Source of the DNA: Streptomyces sp. SA15 | GTDB taxonomy: Bacteria; Actinomycetota; Actinomycetes; Streptomycetales; Streptomycetaceae | Direction of reading: 5' to 3' | Assembly: GCF_002291145.1 (NCBI RefSeq) | Contig: NZ_NTGE01000111.1 | Location: 62,001-126,000 of the forward strand | Length of the DNA stretch: 64,000 bases | Shown: in pieces, positions 41,524 to 51,018 of the stretch | Layout of the letters: each line of letters begins with the position of its first letter | How positions within the stretch are numbered: the first letter of the stretch is position 1 | Translations under genes and position numbers: made by a program | The notes under the pieces: model-generated | The model's input: the letters and a program-made list of their open reading frames with translations, nothing else | The model's database searches: none | Told to the model about the DNA's origin: nothing

Positions 41524-42621
41524 TTACGGAGTCGCCGGGCTCGCGTCCGGCCGTACCACCGCGAGGATCGGCATCGACCCCGCCCCGGCGATCGTCACCG
41601 TCCGCTTCGGTCGCGGGGCGTGCACCATGGCCCCGTCGCCGATGTACATCGCGACGTGACTGGCGTCCTCGAAGTAGATGATCAGGTCACCGGGGCGCAT
41701 GTCCGTCACGTCGATCCGCTTCAGCTGCTTCCACTGCTCCTGCGAGGTGCGCGGGATGGCCGTCCCGGCGCTCGCCCAGGCCTGTGAGGTCAGGCCGGAG
41801 CAGTCGTACGCCTTCGGCCCCTCCTCGCCCCATCCGTACGGCTTGCCGATCTGGGCCGTGGCGTACTCCACCGCCTTCTTGCCCGCGGCCGTCGCCTCGC
41901 CGCTGATGTCGTCGACGACACCGGAGTCGAGCCAGGCGGTCTGGGCCTTGAGGGCGGCGGCCTCCTCCAGCTGGGCGAGGCGCTCCTTGTCCTCCTTCTC
42001 CAGCTGGGACTCCAGCTTCTCTGCCGCCGCGATCTGCTTCTCGATCTTCTTCTGGGCCGTCGCCTTGGCCTTGCGGCCCGCCTCCAGCTTCTTCCACTGG
42101 GCGGAGGCGTCCTTGGCGTACAGCTCCAAGTCCTGCTGGGTGCGGGTCATCTGGCCGATCAGGGCCTTGGTGGCGCGCTCGCCCTGGAGCACCCGGCCGG
42201 CGCCGTCGAGGAACTGCCGCGGGTTGTCGCTGAGCATCAGCTGCGCCTCGTCCGGCAGCCCGCCGCTGCGGTACTGGGCGCGGGCGGCGGCTCCCGCGCG
42301 CTCCTTCAACTCGTCCAGCTTTTCCTGGCCCTTGACGATCTTCTTCGCCAGCTGCACGATCTCGGCCGACTGCTTCTCGGCCTTCTCCTCGGCGGCGTTG
42401 TACGCGTCCGTGGCGGCGGCGGCCTCGCGGTAGAGCTTGTCCAGCTTCAGGCGTACGGCCTCAAGGTCCTTGTTGGGCAAGGGGGTCAAGGGGGTGGGGG
42501 ACGCGCTCGGGGTCGGTGTCGGGCTGGGACTCGCGAACGCCGTGCCCGGAGCCGCCAGCACGGTGACCGCGCAGACCACGGTCACGGCCGCCGCGATCAG
42601 GCCACGCTTGCCCGTACCCAT
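41524..42621 (-). CDS. Secreted NlpC/P60 peptidoglycan endopeptidase
   Basis: A 365-aa exported hydrolase. The Sec signal peptide is 1-30 (ending TAFA-S), followed by a Pro/Thr linker and a long coiled coil (about 50-240) as in RipA-type and CwlO-type enzymes. The C-terminal NlpC/P60 domain (about 245-360) has catalytic Cys in YDCSGLTSQAW and His in DASHVAMYIGDG. It cleaves peptidoglycan stem peptides. The coiled coil may gate activity through an FtsEX-like partner; that is inference. Confidence 0.9.
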   Translation of the reverse strand: MGTGKRGLIAAAVTVVCAVTVLAAPGTAFASPSPTPTPSASPTPLTPLPNKDLEAVRLKLDKLYREAAAATDAYNAAEEKAEKQSAEIVQLAKKIVKGQEKLDELKERAGAAARAQYRSGGLPDEAQLMLSDNPRQFLDGAGRVLQGERATKALIGQMTRTQQDLELYAKDASAQWKKLEAGRKAKATAQKKIEKQIAAAEKLESQLEKEDKERLAQLEEAAALKAQTAWLDSGVVDDISGEATAAGKKAVEYATAQIGKPYGWGEEGPKAYDCSGLTSQAWASAGTAIPRTSQEQWKQLKRIDVTDMRPGDLIIYFEDASHVAMYIGDGAMVHAPRPKRTVTIAGAGSMPILAVVRPDASPATP

Positions 42622-42874
42622 ACCTGTTCCCCCAAACTGATGAACCGTCAGTAACTTACGGACCTGGGGGATCGTGCCACGCCCTGGCGCAAAACGACAG
42701 AGGCAGTTGCTCCCTCCGACTCCCTTCCCCCTCCGACTCCCTTCCCCCTTCGTCCGTCTCCCTCTTCGTCCGTCGTACGACGATCTCCCCGCCTTTGTGA
42801 CGAACGACGCATGGAGATCGTTCCGCGCCGCGCGCCCGCGCGGGAAACGCCGGGAGGAGCGAGGGGCGAAGTCG

Positions 42875-43687
42875 TCAGATCCGCGGCGCCAACGCCGCCC
42901 AGCGCACCGTCACTTCGCCCTGCCGCCACCGCACCGGCCCGTCCGTCACCGGCCAGTCGGCCGCCAGGTCCCGCACCGCCCGGATCCAGCGCTGGCGGGC
43001 GCCGTACGAGGCGTAGGGCGCGGCGGCCGCCCAGGCGCGGTCGAAGTCGCGGAGGAAGGCGTGCACCGGCTCGCCGGGGACGTTGCGGTGGATGAGCGTC
43101 TTCGGCAGGCGCTCGGCGAGGTCCGAGGGGCGCTCCAGGGACCCCAGCCGGGTCGCGAAGGTGACCGTGCGGGGTCCCTCCGGGCCGAGCGCGACCCACA
43201 CGTGCCGGCGTCCGATCTCGTCGCAGGTCCCCTCGACGAGCAGCCCGCCGGGTGAGTGCGGGGTGGCCGGGGCCAGACGGGCGCACAGCCGCTCCCATAC
43301 GGCGGCGACCTCATCCTCGTCGTACTGGCGCAGCACGTTGGCGGCACGGATGAGGTGGGGTCGCTGGGGGAGCGGGATCTCGAAGCCCCCGTGCCGGAAG
43401 GCGAGCCCGTCGCGCTCGTACGGCCGCGCCGCCGCGACCCGTGCCGGTTCGATCTCGACGCCGACCACGCGCGCGCGTGGGGCGATGGTACGGAGACGGG
43501 CGAGAAGTTCGACGGCCGTCCAGGGAGCGGCGCCGTAGCCGAGGTCGACGGCGACGGGATCGGCGGCGCGGCGCAGATGGGTGCCGTGCGCGGCCGCGAT
43601 CCAGCGGTCCATACGGCGCAGGCGGTTGGGGTTGGTCGTCCCGCGCGTCACCGTTCCCACGGGGCGGGTGGCTGCGCGGGATGTCAT
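42875..43687 (-). CDS. Class I SAM-dependent methyltransferase
   Basis: A 270-aa protein with a Rossmann methyltransferase core: VAVDLGYGAAPWTAVELLARL (about 45-65) as motif I and VVGVEIEPARVAAA as the post-I acidic loop. The substrate is unknown. ATG 43687 gives the natural N-terminus (MTSRAATRPVGTVTRGTTNP). It is divergent from mshA across 200 bp. The 252 bp between this gene and the NlpC gene start hold no credible ORF. Confidence 0.82.
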   Translation of the reverse strand: MTSRAATRPVGTVTRGTTNPNRLRRMDRWIAAAHGTHLRRAADPVAVDLGYGAAPWTAVELLARLRTIAPRARVVGVEIEPARVAAARPYERDGLAFRHGGFEIPLPQRPHLIRAANVLRQYDEDEVAAVWERLCARLAPATPHSPGGLLVEGTCDEIGRRHVWVALGPEGPRTVTFATRLGSLERPSDLAERLPKTLIHRNVPGEPVHAFLRDFDRAWAAAAPYASYGARQRWIRAVRDLAADWPVTDGPVRWRQGEVTVRWAALAPRI

Positions 43688-43888
43688 GCGTACGAGGGTA
43701 AGGGGCCCCTGGGTCATGGCTTGGAGGGCAGTCCCGACGCACCCCACCCTCGAACGGTTGAGCGATCTGGAGTAATGCCTCGGCAAAAACCACCACACCC
43801 GGAATGGGAATGCCTCCTTCCGGTGTTGCCTCCGTTGGAGGGCCCCGCACCCTCTGTACGGCATGCCCGCAGCAAGGAGGAACGCCAC

Positions 43889-45265
43889 GTGAGCCACTAC
43901 GTCAGCAGGCTCGGGCGTCGCTCTCCGGCGGCTCCCTCACGACTGCGGCTGCACCGGCGCCCCCGCCGCGTCGCCATGCTCTCCGTGCACACCTCACCGC
44001 TCCACCAGCCCGGCACCGGCGACGCCGGAGGCATGAACGTCTACATCGTGGAGCTCGCGCAGCGCCTCGCCGCGATCAACATCGAGGTGGAGATCTTCAC
44101 CCGGTCCACCACCGCCGCCCTCCCGCCGACCGTGGAGCTCGCGCCGGGCGTCCTCGTCCGGCACGTCGACGCCGGCCCCTACGAGGGCCTCGCCAAGGAG
44201 GAGCTCCCCGCCCAGCTGTGCGCCTTCACGCACGGCGTGATGCAGGCCTGGGCCGGCCACCGCCCCGGCTACTACGACCTGGTCCACTCGCACTACTGGC
44301 TCTCCGGCCACGTCGGCTGGCTCGCCGCCCAGCGCTGGGGCGCCCCGCTGGTGCACGCCATGCACACCATGGCCAAGGTCAAGAACGCCAACCTCGCCGA
44401 CGGCGACACGCCCGAGCCGGCCGCCCGCGTCATCGGCGAGACCCAGATCGTCGCCGCCGCCGACCGGCTGATCGCCAACACGGCCGAGGAGGCCGGCGAA
44501 CTCATCCGGCACTACGCCGCCGACCCCGCCAAGGTCGCCGTGGTGCATCCCGGCGTGAACCTCGACCGCTTCCGCCCCTTCCCCCAGGGCTCCGACCGGC
44601 TTCGGGCCGATGACGTGCCCGCCGCACGTGCCGCCGCCCGGGCCCGCCTCGGCCTCCCGCAGGACGCCCTGATCCCCCTCTTCGCCGGCCGCATCCAGCC
44701 CCTGAAGGCCCCGGACGTGCTGCTGCGCGCGGTCGCCCTCCTCCTCGACCAGCGCCCCGACCTGCGCTCCCGCATCCTCGTCCCCGTCGTCGGCGGCCCC
44801 TCCGGCAGCGGCCTCGCCAAGCCGGAAGGACTGCAGAAGCTGGCCGCGCGCCTGGGCATCGCCGATGTCGTACGGTTCCAGCCGCCCGTCGGCCAGGAGC
44901 AGCTCGCCGAATGGTTCCGGGCCGCGTCCGTGCTGGTCATGCCCTCCTACAGCGAGTCCTTCGGCCTGGTCGCCATCGAGGCACAGGCCACCGGCACGCC
45001 GGTGCTCGCGGCCGCGGTGGGCGGGCTGCCGGTGGCCGTGCGCGACGGACAGACCGGCTTCCTCGTACGAGGACACGATCCCGCCGACTACGCGCGCGTG
45101 CTGCGCGATTTCGCCGACGCCCCCGCGCTGTCGGCGCGCATGGGCGCGGCCGCCGCCCGGCACGCGCAGTCCTTCGGCTGGGACACCGCGGCCGCCGCCA
45201 CGGCGGACGTCTACGCGGCGGCGACCCAGTGGCACCGGCGTCACGTACGCTCCCACCATGGCTGA
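43889..45265 (+). CDS. mshA: D-inositol-3-phosphate glycosyltransferase MshA
   Basis: A 458-aa GT-B glycosyltransferase (GT4) catalysing the first committed step of mycothiol synthesis: GlcNAc transfer from UDP-GlcNAc to 1L-inositol-1-phosphate. Visible hallmarks are MLSVHTSPLHQPGTGDAGGM near the N-terminus, the HSHYWLSG donor-side motif and the E-x7-E-type segment SYSESFGLVAIEA. AAGGAGG precedes GTG 43889. The YbjN gene overlaps its 3' end. Confidence 0.95.
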   Translation: MSHYVSRLGRRSPAAPSRLRLHRRPRRVAMLSVHTSPLHQPGTGDAGGMNVYIVELAQRLAAINIEVEIFTRSTTAALPPTVELAPGVLVRHVDAGPYEGLAKEELPAQLCAFTHGVMQAWAGHRPGYYDLVHSHYWLSGHVGWLAAQRWGAPLVHAMHTMAKVKNANLADGDTPEPAARVIGETQIVAAADRLIANTAEEAGELIRHYAADPAKVAVVHPGVNLDRFRPFPQGSDRLRADDVPAARAAARARLGLPQDALIPLFAGRIQPLKAPDVLLRAVALLLDQRPDLRSRILVPVVGGPSGSGLAKPEGLQKLAARLGIADVVRFQPPVGQEQLAEWFRAASVLVMPSYSESFGLVAIEAQATGTPVLAAAVGGLPVAVRDGQTGFLVRGHDPADYARVLRDFADAPALSARMGAAAARHAQSFGWDTAAAATADVYAAATQWHRRHVRSHHG

Positions 45266-45758
45266 CGCACACAAGGCAGCACAGGTCATCGAGGGCGTGC
45301 TGAAGGACGCCGAACTCGAATGGGAGAGCCCCGCACCGGGCAACTACGTCGTCAAGCTGCCGGGCACCCGCAAGCTGTCGACGACGGTGTCCCTGCTCGT
45401 GGGCCGTCACTCCCTGTCTCTCAACGCCTTCGTCATCCGCCACCCCGACGAGAACGAGTCCGGCGTCCACCGCTGGCTCCTGGAGCGCAACCTCAAACTG
45501 TACGGCGTGAGTTACGCCGTCGACCCCCTCGGCGACGTCTACGTCACTGGCAAGCTGCCGCTGTCCACGATCACCGCCGACGAGATCGACCGCCTCCTCG
45601 GCCAGGTCCTTCAGGCGGCGGACGGCAGCTTCAACACCCTCCTGGAGCTGGGTTTCGCGAGCGCCATCCGCAAGGAGTACGCGTGGCGGATGTCCCGGGG
45701 CGAGTCGACACGGAACCTGGACGCGTTCGCGCACCTTACGCAGCGCCCTGCCGACTGA
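45258..45758 (+). CDS. YbjN domain protein
   Basis: A 166-aa YbjN-family protein (type III secretion chaperone-like fold). ATG 45258 lies inside the last codons of mshA, so the two are translationally coupled, a conserved actinobacterial arrangement. Function is unknown; E. coli YbjN affects motility and stress. Conserved segments: ISTVSLLVGRHSLSLNAFV-like core and LLELGFASAIRKEY. Confidence 0.88.
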   Translation: MADAHKAAQVIEGVLKDAELEWESPAPGNYVVKLPGTRKLSTTVSLLVGRHSLSLNAFVIRHPDENESGVHRWLLERNLKLYGVSYAVDPLGDVYVTGKLPLSTITADEIDRLLGQVLQAADGSFNTLLELGFASAIRKEYAWRMSRGESTRNLDAFAHLTQRPAD

Positions 45759-45783
45759 CCGCCCCGGGCCACCCGAGCGCCGG

Positions 45784-45906
45784 TTACTCCTTGTCGAGTT
45801 CGTCGGCGAAGGCGCGCAGGGCGTCGGCGAGCTCCTTCTTGTGTGTCGTCCATGAAGGTGACGCCAGCCGGGCATCAGCACAGGACGGAGGCCTTCCGCT
45901 GATCGG
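45784..45906 (-). pseudogene. Possible C-terminal gene remnant
   Basis: A short open frame ends KKELADALRAFADELDKE-stop at 45784. It has convincing acidic helical character but no start codon in frame before it merges into the AraC gene stop region. It could be debris of a lost gene between ybjN and the AraC regulator. Confidence 0.3.
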
Positions 45907-46707
45907 CTACCGATGCCCCGTCCTCGCATACCGTCCCGGCGTCACCCCGACCAACTTCTTGAAATGCCGGGTGAGATGGGACTGGTCGAAGAAGCCGGTC
46001 GTCGAGGCCACCTCGGTGGGCGGGTGGCCGGCGAGGAGCAGACGGCGAGCCCGGTCGACGCGGCGGGAGTTCAGGTACTGGTGCGGGGCGATGCCGTACG
46101 CACCGCTGAACGCCCGTACCAGATGGGCGGGATGGGCCTGGACCAGCTCCGCGGCCTCCTCCAGCGAAAGCCCCTCGACGACCCGTTCGTCGAGCAGTTC
46201 CCGCAGCCGGCGGGCGAGGACGGGGTCGCGGCGCGCCGCCTCCGTGTGCGGCCGAGGTCGCAGCAGAGCCCGCAGCCGGTCGCCGATCAGCGTCAGCCTG
46301 CTCTCGGCCTCCAGTTCCTCGCCGGGCCGCACGAGCGCGGTGTGCAACTGCCCGACCCGCCGCCGCAGTACGGGATCACGCAGGTCGGGCCCGTCGACGG
46401 CGGGCCCGATGAGGTCGTCGCCGAGGTGGGTGCCGTCGAGATACACGACCCGCTTGCGGAAGCCGTCCGGCGTGACCGGCGAGCCGTTGTGCGGGACGTG
46501 CGGCGGCAGCAGGGACACCGTGTCGTCCGGGGTGCCGTGTTCGTGCCGGTCCAGGTCGTACCGTACGGCCCCGTCGTCCACGATGAGCAGCGTCCACGCA
46601 TCGTGCACGTGCATCGGATAGGCGTACTCGGTGAAGTGGGCGTGGAAGACCTCCACGACACCCGGGACGGCCGGGCGCCAGGCGGAGACTGTCTGCCGGG
46701 CGGCCAT
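45907..46707 (-). CDS. AraC-family regulator with N-terminal cupin-like domain
   Basis: A 266-aa regulator. An N-terminal AraC-type sensing domain (about 10-150: YAYPMHVHDAWTLLIVDDGA) precedes two C-terminal helix-turn-helices (about 170-262, ending TRHFKKLVGVTPGRYARTGH). ATG 46707 is chosen because longer in-frame starts would run into the divergent DUF2000 gene. It is divergent from DUF2000 by 49 bp and probably regulates it. Confidence 0.88.
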   Translation of the reverse strand: MAARQTVSAWRPAVPGVVEVFHAHFTEYAYPMHVHDAWTLLIVDDGAVRYDLDRHEHGTPDDTVSLLPPHVPHNGSPVTPDGFRKRVVYLDGTHLGDDLIGPAVDGPDLRDPVLRRRVGQLHTALVRPGEELEAESRLTLIGDRLRALLRPRPHTEAARRDPVLARRLRELLDERVVEGLSLEEAAELVQAHPAHLVRAFSGAYGIAPHQYLNSRRVDRARRLLLAGHPPTEVASTTGFFDQSHLTRHFKKLVGVTPGRYARTGHR

Positions 46708-46756
46708 GCAAAGAACGTACAAGACGGTGTCGTACGACGGTCGGCAGTATCGGTGC

Positions 46757-47182
46757 ATGAGCACTGAACCGATCCGCTTCGACACCAAGATCGCCGTCCT
46801 GCTGCGCGAGGACCTGGAGCCGTGGCAGCGCCTGAACGTCACCGCGTTCCTCGTCAGCGGCCTGGGCTCCACGGTCCCCGAGGTGATCGGGGAGCCGTAC
46901 GAGGACGCCGACGGGGTGGCCTATATGCCGATGTTCCGGCAGCCTGTGCTGGTTTTCGAGGGTTCGAAGGAGACGCTGACGGCGGCCCACGCGCGCGTGC
47001 TGTCGCGGGCGTTGCCGCGCGCGGTGTTCACGTCCGACCTCTTCGGTACGGGGAACGACCGGGACAACCGGGCGGCGGTGCGGGCGGTGGCGACGGGGGA
47101 GTTGGATCTGGTGGGGCTTGCGGTGTATGGGCCGCGGAATGCGGTGGACAAGGTCTTGAAGGGGGCTCGGATGCATCCCTGA
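46757..47182 (+). CDS. DUF2000 family protein
   Basis: A 141-aa protein (IRFDTKIAVLLREDLEPWQR...) of the DUF2000 family, which has a peptidyl-tRNA-hydrolase-2-like fold. Divergent from and probably controlled by the AraC regulator. Function unknown; no catalytic residues can be assigned. Confidence 0.82.
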   Translation: MSTEPIRFDTKIAVLLREDLEPWQRLNVTAFLVSGLGSTVPEVIGEPYEDADGVAYMPMFRQPVLVFEGSKETLTAAHARVLSRALPRAVFTSDLFGTGNDRDNRAAVRAVATGELDLVGLAVYGPRNAVDKVLKGARMHP

Positions 47183-47285
47183 GGGGTGCGCGTTTCTTGG
47201 GGGCTTTGTGCATCCTGAGGGCTGCGTGTTTCTTGGGGCTTGTGCATCCCTGAGGGGTGCGCGTTTCTGGGGGGGCTTGCGGTTG
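47170..47285. repeat. Three imperfect copies of a hairpin repeat after the DUF2000 gene
   Basis: GCATCCCTGAGGGGTGCGCG-type units followed by TTTCTTGGGGGC occur at about 47172, 47212 (degenerate) and 47245. Each contains a short stem GCATCCC/GGGGTGC. They lie between convergent DUF2000 and MFS genes and probably serve as repeated terminators. Confidence 0.5.
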
Positions 47286-47290
47286 GCGGC

Positions 47291-48598
47291 TCAGACCGTG
47301 CCGGCCCGCTCCTCCGTACCGCTCGGGTCTGCCGAGGCCTTCGCCACTCCCGCGGCAGCCCCCTCCTCCGGCAGCCCCCGCATCAACGCCGCGTACCCCA
47401 CCGCCGCCACCGTCCCGATCACCGCGCACACCCCCCACAGCCACTCGGCGCCGTAGCGGTCGATGACGAAGCCGGACATCAGGGGTGCCACCAGGGACGC
47501 GACCGCCCAGGACAGGGTGTAGACGCCCTGGTAGCGCCCACGGCCGTGCACCGGTGACAGCTGCACGACGAGCCCGCTCTGCGTAGGCGCGTTGATCATT
47601 TCGCCCAGCGTCCACACGCAGACGGTGAGCGCGAAGACGCCGACCGACCCGGCGAACGCGGTGAGCCCGAAGCCGTATCCGGTGAGGAGGGACGAGACGA
47701 CGAGCAGCCGCTTCGGATCCCGGTGCTCGATGAAACGGGTCACCGGGATCTGCAGCGCGACGATCAGTACGCCGTTGACGGCGATGGCCATGCCGTAGTC
47801 GGCGGGCGTGAACCCCGCCTCGCCCATGGCCACCGGCAGACCCACCGACCCCTGCTGGAAGACCACCGCGACGAGGAACGACAGCCCGACGACACCCATG
47901 AACCGCCCGTCGCGCAGCACGCCACCGAGCCCGACGCCGTCGCCGTCGCCGTCGCCGTCCGAGTCTTTGGCGCTTTTGGCGTCTTTGGCGTCCCGCACGA
48001 CGACGGGCCGGGACTCCGGCAGCTTCAGGAACACCACGATCGCGCAGACGGCGGTCATCACCGCCTCGATCAGGAAGCCGACCAGATAACTGAACTCGGC
48101 GATGAACCCCGCCCCCATGGAGGAGACGGCGAACCCGAGGTTGATGGCCCAATAGTTGAGCGAGAAGGCCCGTACACGGTCCTCGGGCCGCACGAGGTCG
48201 GCCATCATCGCCTGTACGGCCGGCCGCGACGCGTTGCTGGCCATGCCCACCAGGAAGGCGACAGCCGCGATGGCGACGGGGTGGTGCACGAATCCGAGCA
48301 GCGCGACGGAGACGGCGGTCGACGACTGGGCGACGAGGAGGGTGGGCCGCCTGCCCAGCCGGTCCGTCATCACCCCCGCACCGAGGGAGGAGACGACACC
48401 GCCGAGGCCGTGCAGGGCGGCGACGAGTCCGGCGTAGGAGGCGGAGTAGCCGCGGTCGAGGGTGAGGTAGAGCGCCATGAAGGTGGCGACGAACGCGCCG
48501 AGCCGGTTGACCAGCGTGCTGGTCCACAGCCACCAGAACTCGCGGGGGAGCCCGGAGACGGTTTCGCGGGCGGCGCGTCTCAGTGCGGTGGCTGGCAT
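47291..48598 (-). CDS. Major facilitator superfamily transporter
   Basis: A 435-aa protein with about twelve transmembrane helices. The motif-A loop GVMTDRLGRRPTLL between helices 2 and 3 identifies an MFS drug-exporter-like protein. A hydrophilic central loop (DAKDAKSAKDSDGDGDGDGV) contains a Gly-Asp repeat. GGGGGATCC precedes ATG 48598. The substrate is unknown. Confidence 0.9.
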   Translation of the reverse strand: MPATALRRAARETVSGLPREFWWLWTSTLVNRLGAFVATFMALYLTLDRGYSASYAGLVAALHGLGGVVSSLGAGVMTDRLGRRPTLLVAQSSTAVSVALLGFVHHPVAIAAVAFLVGMASNASRPAVQAMMADLVRPEDRVRAFSLNYWAINLGFAVSSMGAGFIAEFSYLVGFLIEAVMTAVCAIVVFLKLPESRPVVVRDAKDAKSAKDSDGDGDGDGVGLGGVLRDGRFMGVVGLSFLVAVVFQQGSVGLPVAMGEAGFTPADYGMAIAVNGVLIVALQIPVTRFIEHRDPKRLLVVSSLLTGYGFGLTAFAGSVGVFALTVCVWTLGEMINAPTQSGLVVQLSPVHGRGRYQGVYTLSWAVASLVAPLMSGFVIDRYGAEWLWGVCAVIGTVAAVGYAALMRGLPEEGAAAGVAKASADPSGTEERAGTV

Positions 48599-48829
48599 GG
48601 CGGATCCCCCACGGACGTAAGCGAGCGTAAGCGGCTGAAGCGGTGAGCACACATTACGAGTGCGACGGAGGGGAGGCCATTCAATTAACAAATCCCGTCA
48701 ACGGTCCGCCATCAGACAGCCCGCCGCCCCACCCACCAGCCCGCCCATCAGCCCGCCCTCAGCCGGCCCGGCGTCCGCTCCTCGGGTGCGGCCCGCAGCC
48801 GCCCAAAGCCTTGGATTACGCTCATCCGC

Positions 48830-49591
48830 ATGGCCGACGCACCGTACAAACTGATCCTCCTCCGCCACGGCGAGAGCGAGTGGAACGCGAAGAACCTGTT
48901 CACCGGCTGGGTGGACGTCAACCTCAACGAGAAGGGCGAGAAGGAGGCAGTCCGCGGCGGTGAGCTGCTCAAGGACGCCGGCCTGCTCCCCGACGTGGTG
49001 CACACCTCGCTCCAGAAGCGAGCGATCCGCACCGCACAGCTCGCCCTCGAAGCGGCCGACCGCCTCTGGATCCCGGTCCACCGCAGCTGGCGCCTGAACG
49101 AGCGCCACTACGGCGCCCTCCAGGGCAAGGACAAGGCACAGACCCTCGCGGAGTTCGGCGAGGAACAGTTCATGCTGTGGCGCCGCTCCTACGACACCCC
49201 GCCCCCGCCCCTCGAGGACGGTGCCGAGTTCTCCCAGTCGGACGACGCCCGCTACGCGACGATCCCCCCGGAGCTCCGCCCCCGCACGGAGTGCCTGAAG
49301 GACGTCGTCATCCGCATGCTCCCGTACTGGTACGACGGCATCGTCCCGGACCTCCTCGCAGGCCGCACGGTCCTGATCGCGGCCCACGGCAACAGCCTCC
49401 GCGCCCTGGTCAAGCACCTCGACGGCATCTCCGACGCCGACATCGCGGGCCTGAACATCCCGACGGGCATCCCGCTGTCGTACGAGCTCGACGCCGACTT
49501 CAAGCCGGTCAACCCCGGCGGGACGTATCTGGATCCCGAGGCGGCTGCGGCGGCCATCGAGGCGGTCAAGAATCAGGGCAAGAAGAAGTAA
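48830..49591 (+). CDS. gpmA: 2,3-bisphosphoglycerate-dependent phosphoglycerate mutase
   Basis: A 253-aa glycolytic enzyme interconverting 3- and 2-phosphoglycerate. The phosphohistidine motif LLRHGESEWN and ERHYGALQGKDK and AAHGNSLRALVKHL are all present. Length is typical for dPGM. The start appears leaderless or nearly so (TACGCT ten bases upstream). A terminator follows at 49605-49641. Confidence 0.96.
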   Translation: MADAPYKLILLRHGESEWNAKNLFTGWVDVNLNEKGEKEAVRGGELLKDAGLLPDVVHTSLQKRAIRTAQLALEAADRLWIPVHRSWRLNERHYGALQGKDKAQTLAEFGEEQFMLWRRSYDTPPPPLEDGAEFSQSDDARYATIPPELRPRTECLKDVVIRMLPYWYDGIVPDLLAGRTVLIAAHGNSLRALVKHLDGISDADIAGLNIPTGIPLSYELDADFKPVNPGGTYLDPEAAAAAIEAVKNQGKKK

Positions 49592-49604
49592 CCCGGCTCG
49601 ATCA

Positions 49605-49641
49605 AGCCCCCTGCCAGCGGGTTCTCTGCCGGTAGGGGGCT
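49605..49641. terminator. Terminator after gpmA
   Basis: AGCCCCCT (49605-49612) pairs with AGGGGGCT (49634-49641), with additional internal pairing, followed by a T/G-rich tail. Confidence 0.75.
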
Positions 49642-49749
49642 AGTTGTTGTGCTTGGGCCGTCTCTGGGCCGTCAGGTGCGACGACGCGAGCGACGGACCG
49701 ACTTGTCTCGCCTACAGTTGCCGCACGCACGCGTGCCGTAAAGCTCTTG

Positions 49750-50460
49750 CCAAGCGGCGGTCGGAGCGGATCGACGGTCACACCATCCCCATAGCCACCG
49801 ACTGGTGGAACACCGAGATAGCCGCTGCTCACCTGCCTGGTGCGCCTGTGACCGGGCCAGATGTCACGCAGCTCAGTCGCGGCGACTTGTTCACGGATGC
49901 GGCCAACCTTAATGCGGACTACGAAGTGGAGCTGCTGCGATTTCTATGGCGAGTCATCGCCTGGGGCAGCGTCGTGTCCCGTCGGGTGGTGTAGCGACCT
50001 GGACTGGCGAACTCGGGATGGCCAGCACGAGGCCTACGACCGGGATCAAGGGGTGATTGGCAGATCTGTTCCACCCCCGCGAAGGAAAACCCCAGGTGAT
50101 GTGGCCGTGCCAGTGGAACAGATCTGCCAATCACTGGGTGAGCGTCCGGGCCCCGCGCAGATCGTCGTGCCCCGGGGCCGTGGCCTCGTGCAGCCGCCCG
50201 GACTCCGGCAGACCGGTGGCGGCACGCGAGGATCCGGCGCAGGCGTACGAAGCTCTGCGCCCGGGAGGACGCAACGGCATTGCATATCCAGGCCCGGCGT
50301 TCTCGACCAAGGTCTTGTATTTCGTCGGCAGCGGCGCTCTTGACCACCCTGCGTGATCCTCGACTTACGAGATCGAGCGCTGGCTGTTCAGGCCCTGATC
50401 CGCGAACCGAGCTGTCGGCTTCGGTCTTCCCTGCAGGGCCATTCACGATCGCCTCCTCCC
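49750..50460 (+). pseudogene. Decayed 8-oxoguanine glycosylase (OGG-fold)-like gene
   Basis: Two pieces resemble Streptomyces OGG-fold proteins: an N-part (DGHTIPIATDWWNTEIAAAH... to FLWRVIAWGS, ending 49994) and a C-part (AYEALRPGGRNGIAYPGPAF followed by STKVLYFVG, about 50240-50356). The pieces are in different frames and separated by an unrelated stretch containing a 22-bp inverted repeat. A further shift near 50355 leads to CVILDLRDRALAVQALI. The gene is clearly broken. The family assignment is from motif memory and is moderate. Confidence 0.45.
50053..50134. repeat. Perfect 22-bp inverted repeat with 38-bp spacer
   Basis: 50053-50074 and 50113-50134 are exact inverted copies beginning GTGATTGGCAGATCTGTTCC; each arm itself contains the palindrome CAGATCTG. 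It interrupts the broken OGG-like gene. It could be a small transposable element end pair or a snap-back insertion. Confidence 0.75.
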
Positions 50461-50751
50461 GTCTGAGGAGGAGTAACGCGGTCCCACCCAGGTGCGTGTC
50501 CAATGGCGTGACATGCCGACGCACACGGCGTACGTACGCGGACGCGTACGGACCATCAGCGCAGGTGAAGGGCACACCAACCCCAGGCCAGCAGCCCACC
50601 CAAGTTGCTTCGGGACGGGTCATCGCGCAGGGTTCGGCCACTGCGCTTCCAGCGTCGGGACTTGCTCTGGTGGACGGCTCACTTTTTCATCCGTTGCCGA
50701 GAATCGCCCGCAAGAGGGTCCCGACCGGCGATGGGGGCCTCGCGTGGCCGA

Positions 50752-51018
50752 CTACACCTCGTTGAAGCCACGCGACGCGTCGTAGATGTCAGCCTCGATG
50801 ACGACCACGAAGAAGCTCGTCACGACGTAGTGGACCATTACGTGGTCTTCCCAGGCCGCGCGCGTCACAGTGTCGGTCGTGTAGGCAAGGTGACTGTCGG
50901 CGCCTTCAGGCTCAGCTGCGATCCTGTCGACGAGCCGCAGGAACTTCTCCCGATCTGCGGTCGGCATGTAGTCACGGAACCGCACAACCTGCTCGGTGAA
51001 CTGCACGCGTCTCTTCAT
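50752..51018 (-). CDS. Small protein, possibly RelE/ParE-fold toxin-like
   Basis: An 88-aa protein (MKRRVQFTEQVVRFRDYMPT...). The secondary-structure pattern, helix-helix then strands YVVTSFFVVVIEAD, resembles RelE/ParE toxins, but no antitoxin gene is adjacent. The ribosome-binding site is weak. It lies in a region of gene debris, so it may be orphaned or degenerate. Low confidence in the family. I find no credible gene in the flanking gaps 50461-50751 and 51019-51337. Confidence 0.45.
   Translation of the reverse strand: MKRRVQFTEQVVRFRDYMPTADREKFLRLVDRIAAEPEGADSHLAYTTDTVTRAAWEDHVMVHYVVTSFFVVVIEADIYDASRGFNEV

Noticed and set aside
42622..42874. c-di-AMP (ydaO-type) riboswitch upstream of the NlpC/P60 gene
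   Set aside because: Some Streptomyces wall-hydrolase genes carry it, but I do not see its conserved core motifs here.
49592..49760. Integrative element attachment site at gpmA
   Set aside because: I could not find a tRNA, integrase or a direct repeat pair bounding the region.
49919..50641. A 240-codon minus-strand frame across the decay zone
   Set aside because: No domain; residue composition (Arg/Ser/Ala-rich) is that of antisense frames, and the plus strand carries recognisable gene remnants.
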